A stretch of DNA of 64,000 nucleotides from NCBI RefSeq assembly GCF_021343995.1, contig NZ_JAJTTE010000005.1, forward strand, positions 124,001-188,000, written 5' to 3'. This DNA is from Pseudonocardia terrae. Its GTDB lineage: Bacteria > Actinomycetota > Actinomycetes > Mycobacteriales > Pseudonocardiaceae. The position numbers were made by a program, and so were the translations under genes. This document shows, in pieces, positions 9,322 through 18,914 of the stretch; within the stretch, counting starts at the first letter, position 1, and each line of letters starts with the position of its first letter. The notes beneath the pieces are model-generated. The model was given only the letters and a program-made list of their open reading frames with translations. It was not told the origin of the DNA and did not search any database.

Positions 9322-10530
9322 TCAGGCTGTCTCCGGGGTGAAGCGGATGCGGAGCGAGTTGATCCCGCGAACCTGGCTGTGGTGCAGCTCGGGAGTGTGG
9401 TCGGGGTCCAGCTCGAAGTCCGGGATCCGGCGGAGGATCTCCGCGAGGGCGACCGACAGCTCGATCCGGGCGAGGTGCGAGCCCACACAGCGGTGCGGGC
9501 CGCCGCTGAACGCGAGGTGCCGATTCGGGGTCCGGTCGATGCGCAGCTCATCGGGTGCGGGGAACTCCCGCGGGTCGCGGTTCGCCGCCGAGAGCATCAC
9601 CAGGACCATGTCGCCGGGTCGCAGGGTCACCCCCTGCAGCGTCGTCCCGCGAGTGACGACCCGGCCGCCGGCCACGGGCGCCTCCATCCGGAGCAGCTCC
9701 TCGACGGCGCCGCCCAGCAACGACGGATCGTCGAGCAGGCGCTGCCGCTCCCGCGGGTTCCGGACGAGATGGATGAGCCCGAGACCCAGCACGCCGCGGA
9801 CGGTGTGCAGCCCGCCGAGCATCAGCAGCCAGAACATCCGGAGCAGCTCGTCGTCCGTCAGCGCGCGGCCCTCGAACTCCGCGTTCACGATCTGCGAGGT
9901 CGGGTCCTGGCCGTCGCCGCCGCGGCGGTCGGCGATCACGCCGGTGAAGTAGGCGAAGACCTCCTCGTTGGCCTTCTGGCGGAACGCCGCGTCCTCCTCC
10001 GGCGGGGCACCGGGCTTCCCGACGAGGATCGCCTCGGTCCACTCGGTGAAGCGCTCGCCGTCGTCGAGCGGCCAGCCCATCAGGGAGACGAACGTGGCCA
10101 TCGTCAGCGGGTGCGCCAGCTCCTGCACGACGTCGCAGCGCCCGCGCCCGGCGAAGCCGTCGATCAGCGAGGTGGTGGTCTGTCGGATCGCCTCCTCCAG
10201 CGCGCGCATCCGGCCCGGATTGAAGAGAGGGTTGAGGATCTGCCGGTACAGCTTGTGCTCGGGCGGGTCGACCTGCAGGGGGATCGACGGGACCGGCGCG
10301 ACCACGGGTACCTGGTTCTGCGTGTTGGAGAAGGTCTCCCAGTCGCGGACCACCGTGTGGACGTCGTCGTAGCGGGTGACGACCCAGTGCCCGCCGTGCA
10401 GCGGGGACCAGGCGACCGGCGTCTTCTCCTGCAGCACGGCGAGCGCGTCGTGGGGATCGGCGAGCGCCGGGTCGGTGATGTCGAAGTCGGTGATCAGCTC
10501 GGGTGGGACGTCCTCGAGACGGGTGGGCAC
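9322..10530 (-). CDS. cytochrome P450 monooxygenase
   Basis: A 402-residue bacterial class I P450. The heme loop FSGGPHRCVGSHLAR carries the thiolate Cys348; the K-helix EELLRME region supplies ExxR. I chose the GTG at 10530, preceded by AAAGG, because the paralogue at 24065 begins at the same place (PTR-EDVP-EL); a longer frame to 10596 would overlap the preceding gene. The I helix reads LGGLHTVRG, with His where the usual acidic residue of the D/E-T proton-relay pair sits; the paralogue has the same change. No ferredoxin or reductase is linked. Role: oxygenation within the six-gene catabolic operon. Confidence 0.93.
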   Translation of the reverse strand: MPTRLEDVPPELITDFDITDPALADPHDALAVLQEKTPVAWSPLHGGHWVVTRYDDVHTVVRDWETFSNTQNQVPVVAPVPSIPLQVDPPEHKLYRQILNPLFNPGRMRALEEAIRQTTTSLIDGFAGRGRCDVVQELAHPLTMATFVSLMGWPLDDGERFTEWTEAILVGKPGAPPEEDAAFRQKANEEVFAYFTGVIADRRGGDGQDPTSQIVNAEFEGRALTDDELLRMFWLLMLGGLHTVRGVLGLGLIHLVRNPRERQRLLDDPSLLGGAVEELLRMEAPVAGGRVVTRGTTLQGVTLRPGDMVLVMLSAANRDPREFPAPDELRIDRTPNRHLAFSGGPHRCVGSHLARIELSVALAEILRRIPDFELDPDHTPELHHSQVRGINSLRIRFTPETA

Positions 10531-10564
10531 TGGCGTCGCCTTTCTGTGGTGGGGAGCGTCCGGC

Positions 10565-11728
10565 TCAGCCGGCTGAGCCGCCTCGCCCGGCGGCATAGTC
10601 CGCCCGGGCCTTGCGGATGCCGGCGTGAAAGCGCTCGCTGAAGCCGTCCTTGCGCTCCGCGGTCCACGCGTAGGAGCGGCTCAGGGAGTCGGTGGTGCCG
10701 GTGAGGCGGGGCATGATCTCGTCGGCGAACAGCTCGTACTGCCGGGTCGTCGCGGCGGTGTCCGCCCAGTCGTGGGCGGTGAGCAGGAAGGTGCCGAAGC
10801 CGCCGGTCAGCTCGACGAGCCCCCGGACGTAGGCGGCGACCCGGTCCGGGCCGCCGATGCAGCCGTAGCCGGAGTCGTTGACTCGGCGCACCAGCTCCTC
10901 GTGGGACACCTCCTCGCCCGGTGCGATCATCTGCATCGGGGTCGTGACGTGCCGGTACGCCATGAAGTCCGCCAGCCCGAACCGAGTGTCCTCCAGCGCC
11001 TGCTCGTCCGACTCGGCGAGGTGGACGTTCCCGACGATCGCCCACTCGTCCCGCGACACGGTCTGCCCGTGCGCAGCCGCCTCGGCCTCCGTGATCCCCC
11101 AGGTCTTCGCCAGCAGCTCCGCGGCGGCCGCCGAGGTGCCACCGACCGACAGCAGCCCCAGCCCGTACCGGCCCGCCAGCTTCGGGCCCGACGGCGACAT
11201 GGCCGCGGCGACGGCGAGCGGGATGCCGCCCGGCCGGTAGCCCTGGAGCTGCAGGCGGGCGTCGTCGAGGGTGAACCAATCGGTTTTGCGATGAACCGGG
11301 CCGGGGGTCCCCAGCAGCTCGATGATCGCGTCGAGCGCCTCCTCCATCCGCGGCCGGAGCAGGTTGTAGTCCATGCCCATCATCTGCGAGTCCGCGACGA
11401 GCGCGCCCGGGCCGAACCCGATCCGGATCCGCCCCCGGGTCATGTGGTCGAGGAACGCGATCCGGTCCGCCACCATCAGCGGATGGTGGTACGGCAGCGA
11501 GATCACGCCGCTGCACAGCTCGATCCGCGAGGTCCGCTGGGCAGCCGCGGCGATCATCAGCTCGGGCGAGGGGATGTACTCGAAGCCGCCACTGTGGTGC
11601 TCGCCGAACCAGACCTGCGAGTAGCCGAGACGGTCGAGCGCCTCGATGTGCCGCAGGTCCTGCTCGATCGCGACGGCGGGGCTGCGGCGGGGATTGTGGT
11701 ACGGCGGCATGAACAGGCCGAAGCGCAA
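10565..11728 (-). CDS. LLM-class flavin-dependent oxidoreductase
   Basis: A 387-residue luciferase-like monooxygenase (MRFGLFMPPYHNP, WFGEHHSGG, RIGFGPGALVAD), a TIM-barrel family using reduced FMN or F420. The start codon is TTG, supported by GGGAG five bases upstream. It lies between the alcohol dehydrogenase (14-base gap) and the P450 (34-base gap). The family includes flavin monooxygenases and F420 dehydrogenases, and the sequence alone does not decide between them. A second, shorter LLM protein ends the plus-strand cluster at 28836-29702, so both arms of the supposed regulon carry a P450 plus an LLM enzyme. Confidence 0.9.
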   Translation of the reverse strand: MRFGLFMPPYHNPRRSPAVAIEQDLRHIEALDRLGYSQVWFGEHHSGGFEYIPSPELMIAAAAQRTSRIELCSGVISLPYHHPLMVADRIAFLDHMTRGRIRIGFGPGALVADSQMMGMDYNLLRPRMEEALDAIIELLGTPGPVHRKTDWFTLDDARLQLQGYRPGGIPLAVAAAMSPSGPKLAGRYGLGLLSVGGTSAAAAELLAKTWGITEAEAAAHGQTVSRDEWAIVGNVHLAESDEQALEDTRFGLADFMAYRHVTTPMQMIAPGEEVSHEELVRRVNDSGYGCIGGPDRVAAYVRGLVELTGGFGTFLLTAHDWADTAATTRQYELFADEIMPRLTGTTDSLSRSYAWTAERKDGFSERFHAGIRKARADYAAGRGGSAG

Positions 11729-11741
11729 GGGGACTCCCGGG

Positions 11742-12851
11742 TCAGTGGACGACGACGCTGCGCAAGGTGCTGCCCTCGTACATCGCGGCGTACCCGTCGT
11801 TGATCTCGTCGAGGGTGAAGGTGCGGCTGATCAGCTCGTCGAGCTTGAGATGACCGGCGCGGTAGAGGTCGAGCAGGGCGGGAACCGCCTTCGTCGGGGA
11901 CCACGCGCCGTACAGACAGCCCTGGATCCGCTTCTGGTAGGCCGAGAGCTGGGCGAGGTCCAGCGGGATCGGGCTCGGCGCCTGTCCGGGGACCGCGGTG
12001 GCGACCACCGTGCCGTCCTTGCGGACGGCATCGAAGGCCTGGGCGATGTGCTCGCCCTTCAGCACACTGGTGGTCACGACGGCGACGTCCGCGCCCTGAC
12101 CGTTGGTGAGCGAGCGGGCGAGATCCGCGGCCTCCTCGATCGACCCGACGGCGTCGGTGGCCCCGAACTCGAGCGCGCGGGACCGGCGGAAGGACAGCGG
12201 GTCGGCGGCGATGATCCGCACCGCACCGGCGTGCTTCGCGCCCTGCACGGCGTTGATCCCCAGACCCCCGGTGCCCATCACGATCACCACGTGCCCGGGC
12301 TCCACGCCGCCCGCGTTGACGGCCGAGCCCCACCCGGTGGGCACCCCGCAGCCGACGAGCGCCGCGGTCTGCAGCGGGATGTCCTTGCCGATCGGGATGC
12401 AGCACAGCTCCGGTACCACGCTGTACTGCGAGAACGTCCCGACGAACGCGGCCTGGGCGACGTCCCGGCCGTCGAGGTGCATCCGGTACGTGCCGTCGAG
12501 CATGGCGCCCTTCGGGATCAGGGCGCCCAGGTCGCAGAGGTTCTGCATCCCGCTCGCGCACCAGCGGCAGCGCCCGCAGCCGGGGATGAACGCCGTGACC
12601 ACGTGGTCGCCGGGCTTCAGCATGGTGACGCCCGGGCCGACCTCCTCGACGATCCCCGCCCCCTCGTGGCCGCCGCAGTACGGCAGGACCTGGGTCGCGT
12701 TGTCGCCGGTCGCGTGGTGCTCGTCGGAGTGGCAGAGGCCGGTCGCCACGTAGCGGACGAGGACCTCGTTCGCGCGGGGCTCGTCGACGTCGACCTCGAC
12801 GACCTCCCACTTACCGGGTATCTCCATGAGCAGAGCTGCTCTGGACTTCAT
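11742..12851 (-). CDS. Zn-dependent alcohol dehydrogenase, NDMA-dependent type
   Basis: A 369-residue medium-chain dehydrogenase. Catalytic zinc ligands are C40 (GLCHSDEHH) and H62-E63; structural zinc ligands are C92, C95, C98 and C106 (CGRCRWC...C). The nucleotide-binding fold has GTGGLGINAVQGA. Overall it resembles actinobacterial NDMA-dependent alcohol dehydrogenases, whose bound NADH is thought to be reoxidised through mycofactocin; that link is family knowledge, not visible here. ATG is preceded by GGAGGACCG. It should oxidise an alcohol made by the co-transcribed P450, with the aldehyde passed to the dehydrogenase at 17257. Confidence 0.92.
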   Translation of the reverse strand: MKSRAALLMEIPGKWEVVEVDVDEPRANEVLVRYVATGLCHSDEHHATGDNATQVLPYCGGHEGAGIVEEVGPGVTMLKPGDHVVTAFIPGCGRCRWCASGMQNLCDLGALIPKGAMLDGTYRMHLDGRDVAQAAFVGTFSQYSVVPELCCIPIGKDIPLQTAALVGCGVPTGWGSAVNAGGVEPGHVVIVMGTGGLGINAVQGAKHAGAVRIIAADPLSFRRSRALEFGATDAVGSIEEAADLARSLTNGQGADVAVVTTSVLKGEHIAQAFDAVRKDGTVVATAVPGQAPSPIPLDLAQLSAYQKRIQGCLYGAWSPTKAVPALLDLYRAGHLKLDELISRTFTLDEINDGYAAMYEGSTLRSVVVH

Positions 12852-12860
12852 CGGTCCTCC

Positions 12861-13922
12861 TCACTGGCCGAGGGCGGCCAGGGTGTCGTGGTCGGCGACG
12901 GCCGCGGCGTAGCGCTCGCCCATCAGCCGGCAGACGTCCTCGCCCTGCTTCTCGGGCGGGCACACGGCGAAGAGCAGGCCGTGCAGGTGGTGGCGGCGGT
13001 AGGCCGCCCAGGCCTCGTCGAAGGTCGGGGCGGGTGCGCCGGTCGCGGCGAGCGCCGCCAGGTAGGTCCGCAGCAGGTCGCGTTCGCACGCTCGCCGGGT
13101 CTCGACGTCCAGCGCGCCCACCAGGAAGTACGCCGTGTCGTCCGACCACGGGCCGAGGCACGCGACCTGCCAGTCGAGGAAGCGGATCGCGCCGTCGACC
13201 AGGTACGTGTTGCCGATGTGCGGGTCACCGTGCGCGAGGGACTGGACGCCCGCGTCGTCGATCTCCCACAGCCGGTGCATCGCCCGCTCGACGCGCCGCC
13301 GGTCCCGCATCGCCGGGGTGAAGCAGGCCGTGGTCGGACGCTCCAGCGCTGCTGTCCAGTGGGCCTCCGACAAGAAGCCCGTGACGACGGTCCGGTACTG
13401 CGGCGAGCCGACGACCAGCCACGGCGTCGCACCGGGGCCGGTGCGGTCCCAGCTGCGGCCGTGCATGTCGGCCAACAGCTCGAGGGCGGCGGCAACCTGG
13501 TCGGGCGTGTAGCGGTCCTGCGGACGGCCGAACTCGATCCCCGGCCCGCGGAGGTCGTCGAGCACGACGAGGCCCTGCTCGCCCTCGTCGTCGACCTCGG
13601 TGCCCCAGCAGCGGGGGACGACGTCGCCGAGCGCCGGCGCAATGTCGGCGTAGAAGCGTGCCTCCGCCCGGTAGCCGCGGTGGCCGAGGGCGCGCATGGC
13701 GTCGTCGAACCCGCCCTTGAGACACAACGCCTCCGGCGGCCCGCCCGGCGGGTTCGCGGCGTAGCGGACCTTCAGCATCACCTTGGTCGCCGTGCCCCAC
13801 ACGACCGAGTCGACGGTCACCTCCGCGACCTCGACCCCGGGCGTGGCCCGCCCGAGTATCCCGGTGAGCCACTGCGGGGTGATCTCCGACAACGACGTCG
13901 GGGATCCGGCCGCCGTGCTCAT
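12861..13922 (-). CDS. phosphotransferase (aminoglycoside/choline-kinase-like fold)
   Basis: A 353-residue APH-superfamily protein with the catalytic loop LAHGDPHIGNTYL (HGDxHxxN) and the following metal-binding FLDWQ. ATP-dependent phosphorylation of a hydroxyl group is the family reaction. In this setting a small-molecule kinase on a hydroxylated catabolite is more plausible than drug resistance, because it is coupled to the CoA ligase upstream (ATGA overlap at 13919-13922) and followed at a 9-base gap by the alcohol dehydrogenase. A decayed relative lies at 32030-32800. Confidence 0.86.
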   Translation of the reverse strand: MSTAAGSPTSLSEITPQWLTGILGRATPGVEVAEVTVDSVVWGTATKVMLKVRYAANPPGGPPEALCLKGGFDDAMRALGHRGYRAEARFYADIAPALGDVVPRCWGTEVDDEGEQGLVVLDDLRGPGIEFGRPQDRYTPDQVAAALELLADMHGRSWDRTGPGATPWLVVGSPQYRTVVTGFLSEAHWTAALERPTTACFTPAMRDRRRVERAMHRLWEIDDAGVQSLAHGDPHIGNTYLVDGAIRFLDWQVACLGPWSDDTAYFLVGALDVETRRACERDLLRTYLAALAATGAPAPTFDEAWAAYRRHHLHGLLFAVCPPEKQGEDVCRLMGERYAAAVADHDTLAALGQ

Positions 13923-15430
13923 CGCACCTTGGCGTGCGTGGCCGGGACGTCGGCGTAGAGCTCCCGGATCTCGCGTCGGGCGATCTTGCCGCTCGCCATG
14001 CGCGGCAGCGGGTCAGCGGAGCGCACCACGTACCGGGGGATCTTGTAGCCGGCGAGATGCTCGGTGCAGTGGGCGACGACGGCCTCCGCGTCCGGTGTGT
14101 CGAGCCCGTGCACCACCGCCGCCGGGGTCTCCCCGAACCGCTCGTCCGCGACGGGGATCACGCACACCTCGTCCACCCCGGGCAGCCCTGCGATCACGTT
14201 CTCGATCTCGGACGGGGCGATGTTGTAGCCGCCGGAGATGATCAGGTCCTTGACCCGGTCGACCATCCGGATCAGCCCGGTCTCGTCGGCCACGCCGAGG
14301 TCGCCGGTGTGGAACCAGCCGCCCTGCCAGGCCGCCGCGGTGGCCTCCGGGTTGCGCCAGTACCCCGGCGTGATCGACGGGCCCTTCGCGACGATCTCGC
14401 CCTCCTCGCCGGGCGCGCACTCGGTCCCGTCCGGCCGGACGACCCGGTGCGGGGTGAAGACCGAGCCGCGGCCCACTGCTTCCGGGTGCGCGATCGCCTC
14501 CTCGACGGGGTTCATCGACGACAGCCCGTGCAGCTCCGTCATCCCGTAGGACTGCCGGAGCACGACGCCCTTGTCCAGCCAGACCTTGAGGTTGTCCGGG
14601 GACACGCGCGCGCCGGCTACAGTGGCCAGCTGGATGCAGGACAGGTCGGCCTCGCCGAACTCGGGCAGCGCGGACATCTGCTCGAACAGCAGCGGGACGC
14701 CGCACACCACCTCGACGCGCCGCTCGCTGATCCGCTGCAGCATCGCCTTGGCGTCGAAGCCGCGCTCGTAGAACAGTGTCATCCCGCGCGTGAGCGGGTG
14801 CAGGACGTGCCACGGCAGGCCCGGCATGCCGGACATCGACAGCACGAAGATCATCCGACCGCCCGGCCGCATCACCGGCTCGGTCACCGCGAACTCGGTG
14901 AGGAAGCTGACGAAGCTGCGGTGCGAGAGCGTGACGCCCTTGGGCTTCGAGGTGGTGCCGCTGGTGTAGACGATGATCGCGACGTCGTCCGGGTCGACGG
15001 CGGGCGGCGGCACGGGAGTGTGTGGCGCCGTGCGCTGCGCGGCGAAGGACTCCATCGGCAGCAGCCGGATCGGGTCGTCCCCGATCGCTTCCGCCATCCG
15101 CTCGGCGGACGCCTCGTCCGCGACCACGGCGACGGGCTCGGCGTCGGTGAGCTGGTGGCGGAACTCCGTCGCCGTGAAGCGGTTGTTGAACGGGACGGCG
15201 ATCGCCCCGAGCTTCAGTGCGCCGATGGCCGACGCGATCCACTCCAGGCTGTTCGCGCCGACGAACCCGACCCGGTCGCCGGTGCCGACGCCGGCCGCGG
15301 CGAGCCGGCGGGCGGCGTTGTCGGTCCAGCGGTCGAGGGTCGCGTAGTCCACCTCGTCCGTGCCGTCGAAGACGATCGCGAGGCGGTCGGGGTTGTTGCG
15401 CGCCCACCAGCGGACGCCGTCGGTGATCAT
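13919..15430 (-). CDS. acyl-CoA synthetase / AMP-dependent ligase
   Basis: A 503-residue ANL ligase, first gene of the six-gene minus operon. P-loop YTSGTTSKPKGV, GMTELHG, WFHTGDLGVADETG and C-terminal SGKIARREI are intact. I chose the ATG at 15430, which has GGGAG six bases upstream; the frame extends to 15520 but that part has no family similarity and lies in the leader of the operon. The promoter with TTGACA, TAAGGT and the 17-bp operator lies about 140 bases upstream, leaving a leader of around 125 bases. Confidence 0.9.
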   Translation of the reverse strand: MITDGVRWWARNNPDRLAIVFDGTDEVDYATLDRWTDNAARRLAAAGVGTGDRVGFVGANSLEWIASAIGALKLGAIAVPFNNRFTATEFRHQLTDAEPVAVVADEASAERMAEAIGDDPIRLLPMESFAAQRTAPHTPVPPPAVDPDDVAIIVYTSGTTSKPKGVTLSHRSFVSFLTEFAVTEPVMRPGGRMIFVLSMSGMPGLPWHVLHPLTRGMTLFYERGFDAKAMLQRISERRVEVVCGVPLLFEQMSALPEFGEADLSCIQLATVAGARVSPDNLKVWLDKGVVLRQSYGMTELHGLSSMNPVEEAIAHPEAVGRGSVFTPHRVVRPDGTECAPGEEGEIVAKGPSITPGYWRNPEATAAAWQGGWFHTGDLGVADETGLIRMVDRVKDLIISGGYNIAPSEIENVIAGLPGVDEVCVIPVADERFGETPAAVVHGLDTPDAEAVVAHCTEHLAGYKIPRYVVRSADPLPRMASGKIARREIRELYADVPATHAKVR

Positions 15431-15568
15431 GCGGTTCTCCCGGTGGTGGGCAGGAGAGAGTGGCGCCGAACGCGCAGCGAATCGAGACGCGGGGGCATTC
15501 GTCCGCACTCCTGTCTGCATTGACGAGGTATCGCACGGAATGGTTCGGAAAAGAGTCGAACGAATATT

Positions 15569-15599
15569 TACCTTACGAGGGTAGGTAGAGGGGTGTCAA
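15569..15599 (-). promoter_or_regulatory. promoter with operator A of the six-gene minus operon
   Basis: Read on the minus strand: TTGACA (15599-15594), an 18-base spacer, then TAAGGT as the -10. The 17-bp element ACCTACCCTCGTAAGGT (15586-15570) covers the -10 and downstream half of the spacer. The layout and the core TCGTAAGGTAAA are the same as at 17133-17162 in front of the aldehyde dehydrogenase, so a common repressor is likely. Confidence 0.65.
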
Positions 15600-15622
15600 G
15601 GGCTGCCGGGTACCCGTCGCCG

Positions 15623-16255
15623 TCAGGGCCGGCGGCCGAGGCGCGGGTCGTCGATACCGCGCAGGAAGGTCCGGATCGACTCGGCCCACAGGGTCTCGGG
15701 GTCGAGCTCGTTGGCCTCGATCGCCCGGGTGAGCGCCGGCTCCGCCCCGGGGTCGACGTCCGGAAAGATCTCCTTGCGGGTCGCCGGGCGCTTCATCGCC
15801 TCGGTCAGCGCGGCGCCCAGGGTGAAGCGGTCCAGGCCGTCGAGCACGAGAACCTGCAGGTGGTCGGGCACTCCCACCTCGGAGAGGAACGCCGCGGAGA
15901 TCTCGTAGACGGGCGCGAAGACGTCCCGCGGCATGAACTGGAGCAGGACGGGGGCGGCATTGGCGTGGCGCAGGATCGTCCGCCGGAAGTTGAGGCTCTG
16001 TGTGACGAAGTACTCGATCCAGTCGTCCGGGTTCCGCTCCCGGGGCCGCGGCGTCTCCAGCACGATCGCCCGGGCGACCGCCTCGAGGATCGAGGCCTTG
16101 TCCGGGAAGTGGTAGTAGAGCGACGGCGCCTGCACGTTCATCTCGCGGGCGAGGCGCTTCAGGCTGAACGCCTCCAGACCCTCCTCGTCGATGATCGCCA
16201 ACGCCGACGACACGATCGACGGGTAGCTCAGAAGGGGCTGGGCGGGCCGTGGCAT
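15623..16255 (-). CDS. TetR/AcrR family regulator, candidate master regulator of the cluster
   Basis: A 210-residue TetR protein: LSYPSIVSSALAIIDEEGLEAF leads into the helix-turn-helix SLKRLAREMNVQAPSLYYHF, followed by a C-terminal ligand domain. It sits between two copies of the 17-bp element: operator A beyond its 3' end and operator B between its start and the divergent SDR. This position, and copies in front of the aldehyde dehydrogenase and the long Rieske operon, make it the best candidate for the protein that binds AYCT-N9-AGRT. That assignment is inference. The ligand is unknown, probably a pathway acid or CoA ester. Confidence 0.9.
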   Translation of the reverse strand: MPRPAQPLLSYPSIVSSALAIIDEEGLEAFSLKRLAREMNVQAPSLYYHFPDKASILEAVARAIVLETPRPRERNPDDWIEYFVTQSLNFRRTILRHANAAPVLLQFMPRDVFAPVYEISAAFLSEVGVPDHLQVLVLDGLDRFTLGAALTEAMKRPATRKEIFPDVDPGAEPALTRAIEANELDPETLWAESIRTFLRGIDDPRLGRRP

Positions 16256-16299
16256 GTGCGGATTATGGCGTACCGGCGATCGTGTTCGGACCTTCTCTC

Positions 16300-16316
16300 A
16301 CCTATTTGCGTAAGGT
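16300..16316. promoter_or_regulatory. operator B, between TetR and SDR
   Basis: ACCTATTTGCGTAAGGT, a 17-bp inverted repeat (ACCT-N9-AGGT) in the divergent region between the TetR gene and the SDR. The TAAGGT end could be the -10 for the SDR; no good -35 is visible. Its position allows control of both genes, including autoregulation. Confidence 0.6.
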
Positions 16317-16370
16317 ACGTTCGCCCCCCATCCGGGCCGCTGTGGGCCCGGCGGGGGAGGGAGTCGAACC

Positions 16371-17123
16371 GTGGGCGTACTGGACGGGAAGATCGCGCTG
16401 GTGACCGGCGGAGCCTCCGGAATCGGACTGGCGTCGGCCCGGGCGCTGGTCGATGCCGGCGCGGCGGTCGCGGTCGCCGACCTCGACGCGGACCGCGGCG
16501 AGTCCACGGCGAAGGAGCTGGCGGCCGCGGGTGCGCGCAGCATCTTCGTCCCCGTCGACGCCACCGACGAGGGGCAGGTGGCCGCCATGGTGGGGCGCGT
16601 GGTCGGCGAGCTCGGCGGCCTCGACCTGGCCGTGAACAACGTGGGCCGCGGCGAGCTCGGCCGCACGGTCACCACGACGTCGCTCGAGAAGTGGAACTGG
16701 ATCCTGGGCGTGTCCCTGACCTCGGCGTGGCTGGGGATGAAGCACGAGATTCCCGCCATGATCGACCGTGGCGGCGGGGCGATCGTGAACGTGGCGTCGA
16801 GCGCAGGGGTGAGTCCGCAGACCACCGCCTCGCCGGCCTATGCGGCAGCGAAGGCCGGGGTCGTGCACCTGACTCGGTACGCCGCCAAGCAATACGCGGC
16901 CGAGGGGATACGGGTCAACGCCGTCGCGCCCGGCCTGACCCGCACTCCGACGGTCGAGGCCTGGTTCACCCCGGAGGCGGTCGCCGAGCAGGTGTCGAGC
17001 GGGCAGTTCGTGGAGCGGGCGGTGTCGCCCGAGGAGGTGGCAGCCGCCGTCGTGTACCTCTGCTCGCCCGCCGCCGCGATGGTCACGGGGCACACGCTGC
17101 CGGTCAGCGGGGGAGTCGCCTGA
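16371..17123 (+). CDS. short-chain dehydrogenase/reductase
   Basis: A 250-residue classical SDR: cofactor motif TGGASGIG at 12-19, NNVG at 89-92, catalytic Ser ~143-144, Y157-x3-K161, and a C-terminal GGVA end. GTG start with GGGAGGGAG upstream. Typical reaction: NAD(P)-dependent oxidation of a secondary alcohol to a ketone. It is followed by the aldehyde dehydrogenase, which has its own promoter at 17133. In the proposed scheme it would make the ketone used by the Baeyer-Villiger enzyme at 27002, but that order is inferred. Confidence 0.9.
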   Translation: MGVLDGKIALVTGGASGIGLASARALVDAGAAVAVADLDADRGESTAKELAAAGARSIFVPVDATDEGQVAAMVGRVVGELGGLDLAVNNVGRGELGRTVTTTSLEKWNWILGVSLTSAWLGMKHEIPAMIDRGGGAIVNVASSAGVSPQTTASPAYAAAKAGVVHLTRYAAKQYAAEGIRVNAVAPGLTRTPTVEAWFTPEAVAEQVSSGQFVERAVSPEEVAAAVVYLCSPAAAMVTGHTLPVSGGVA

Positions 17124-17132
17124 TCGGCGTGG

Positions 17133-17162
17133 TTGACACCGTTCTATCTACAGTCGTAAGGT
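17133..17162 (+). promoter_or_regulatory. promoter with operator C of the aldehyde dehydrogenase
   Basis: TTGACA (17133-17138), 18-base spacer, TAAGGT (17157-17162). The 17-bp element ATCTACAGTCGTAAGGT (17146-17162) overlaps the -10. It is the same design as operator A, including the 12-base match TCGTAAGGTAAA. Confidence 0.65.
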
Positions 17163-17256
17163 AAAGATCGGTTGCCGCGGAATTGTCGCGGCCCTGTTGC
17201 CGGCGGCGATTCTGCCGCCATTCCCGGAGCCTGCCCGACGAGGGGGAGTGCACGTC

Positions 17257-18672
<1,416 letters not shown>

Positions 18673-18680
18673 GCTGCACC

Positions 18681-18709
18681 TTGACCGCCTCAACCTAACC
18701 CAATAAGGT
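18681..18709 (+). promoter_or_regulatory. promoter with operator D of the long Rieske-to-LLM operon
   Basis: TTGACC (18681-18686), 17-base spacer, TAAGGT (18704-18709). The 17-bp element ACCTAACCCAATAAGGT (18693-18709) overlaps the -10. About 200 bases of leader follow before the GGAGGAGGG ribosome site at 18901; I see no gene in that leader. Confidence 0.6.
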
Positions 18710-18914
18710 GACATCGACCACGCATCGGAAACGGTGCGCGGCGGTGCCACCATCGACCGGGGGAAACGTCGAGCGAGCCCTTCCCCGGGGCCGCGAGCGC
18801 ATTCTCCCGATCGCATTTCCCGTTCCCGACAATCGTCGACGACGACGAGCCGGAGCCGTCCCACCACCACGGCACGATCCACAGTGGCGGGCGGCCCTCA
18901 GGAGGAGGGCCCCG

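Noticed and set aside
6226..10641. 1471-codon open frame on the plus strand
   Set aside because: It runs antisense to the P450 and CoA ligase, which have full motif sets, and through a Rieske gene in another frame. Long empty frames are normal in DNA this GC-rich.
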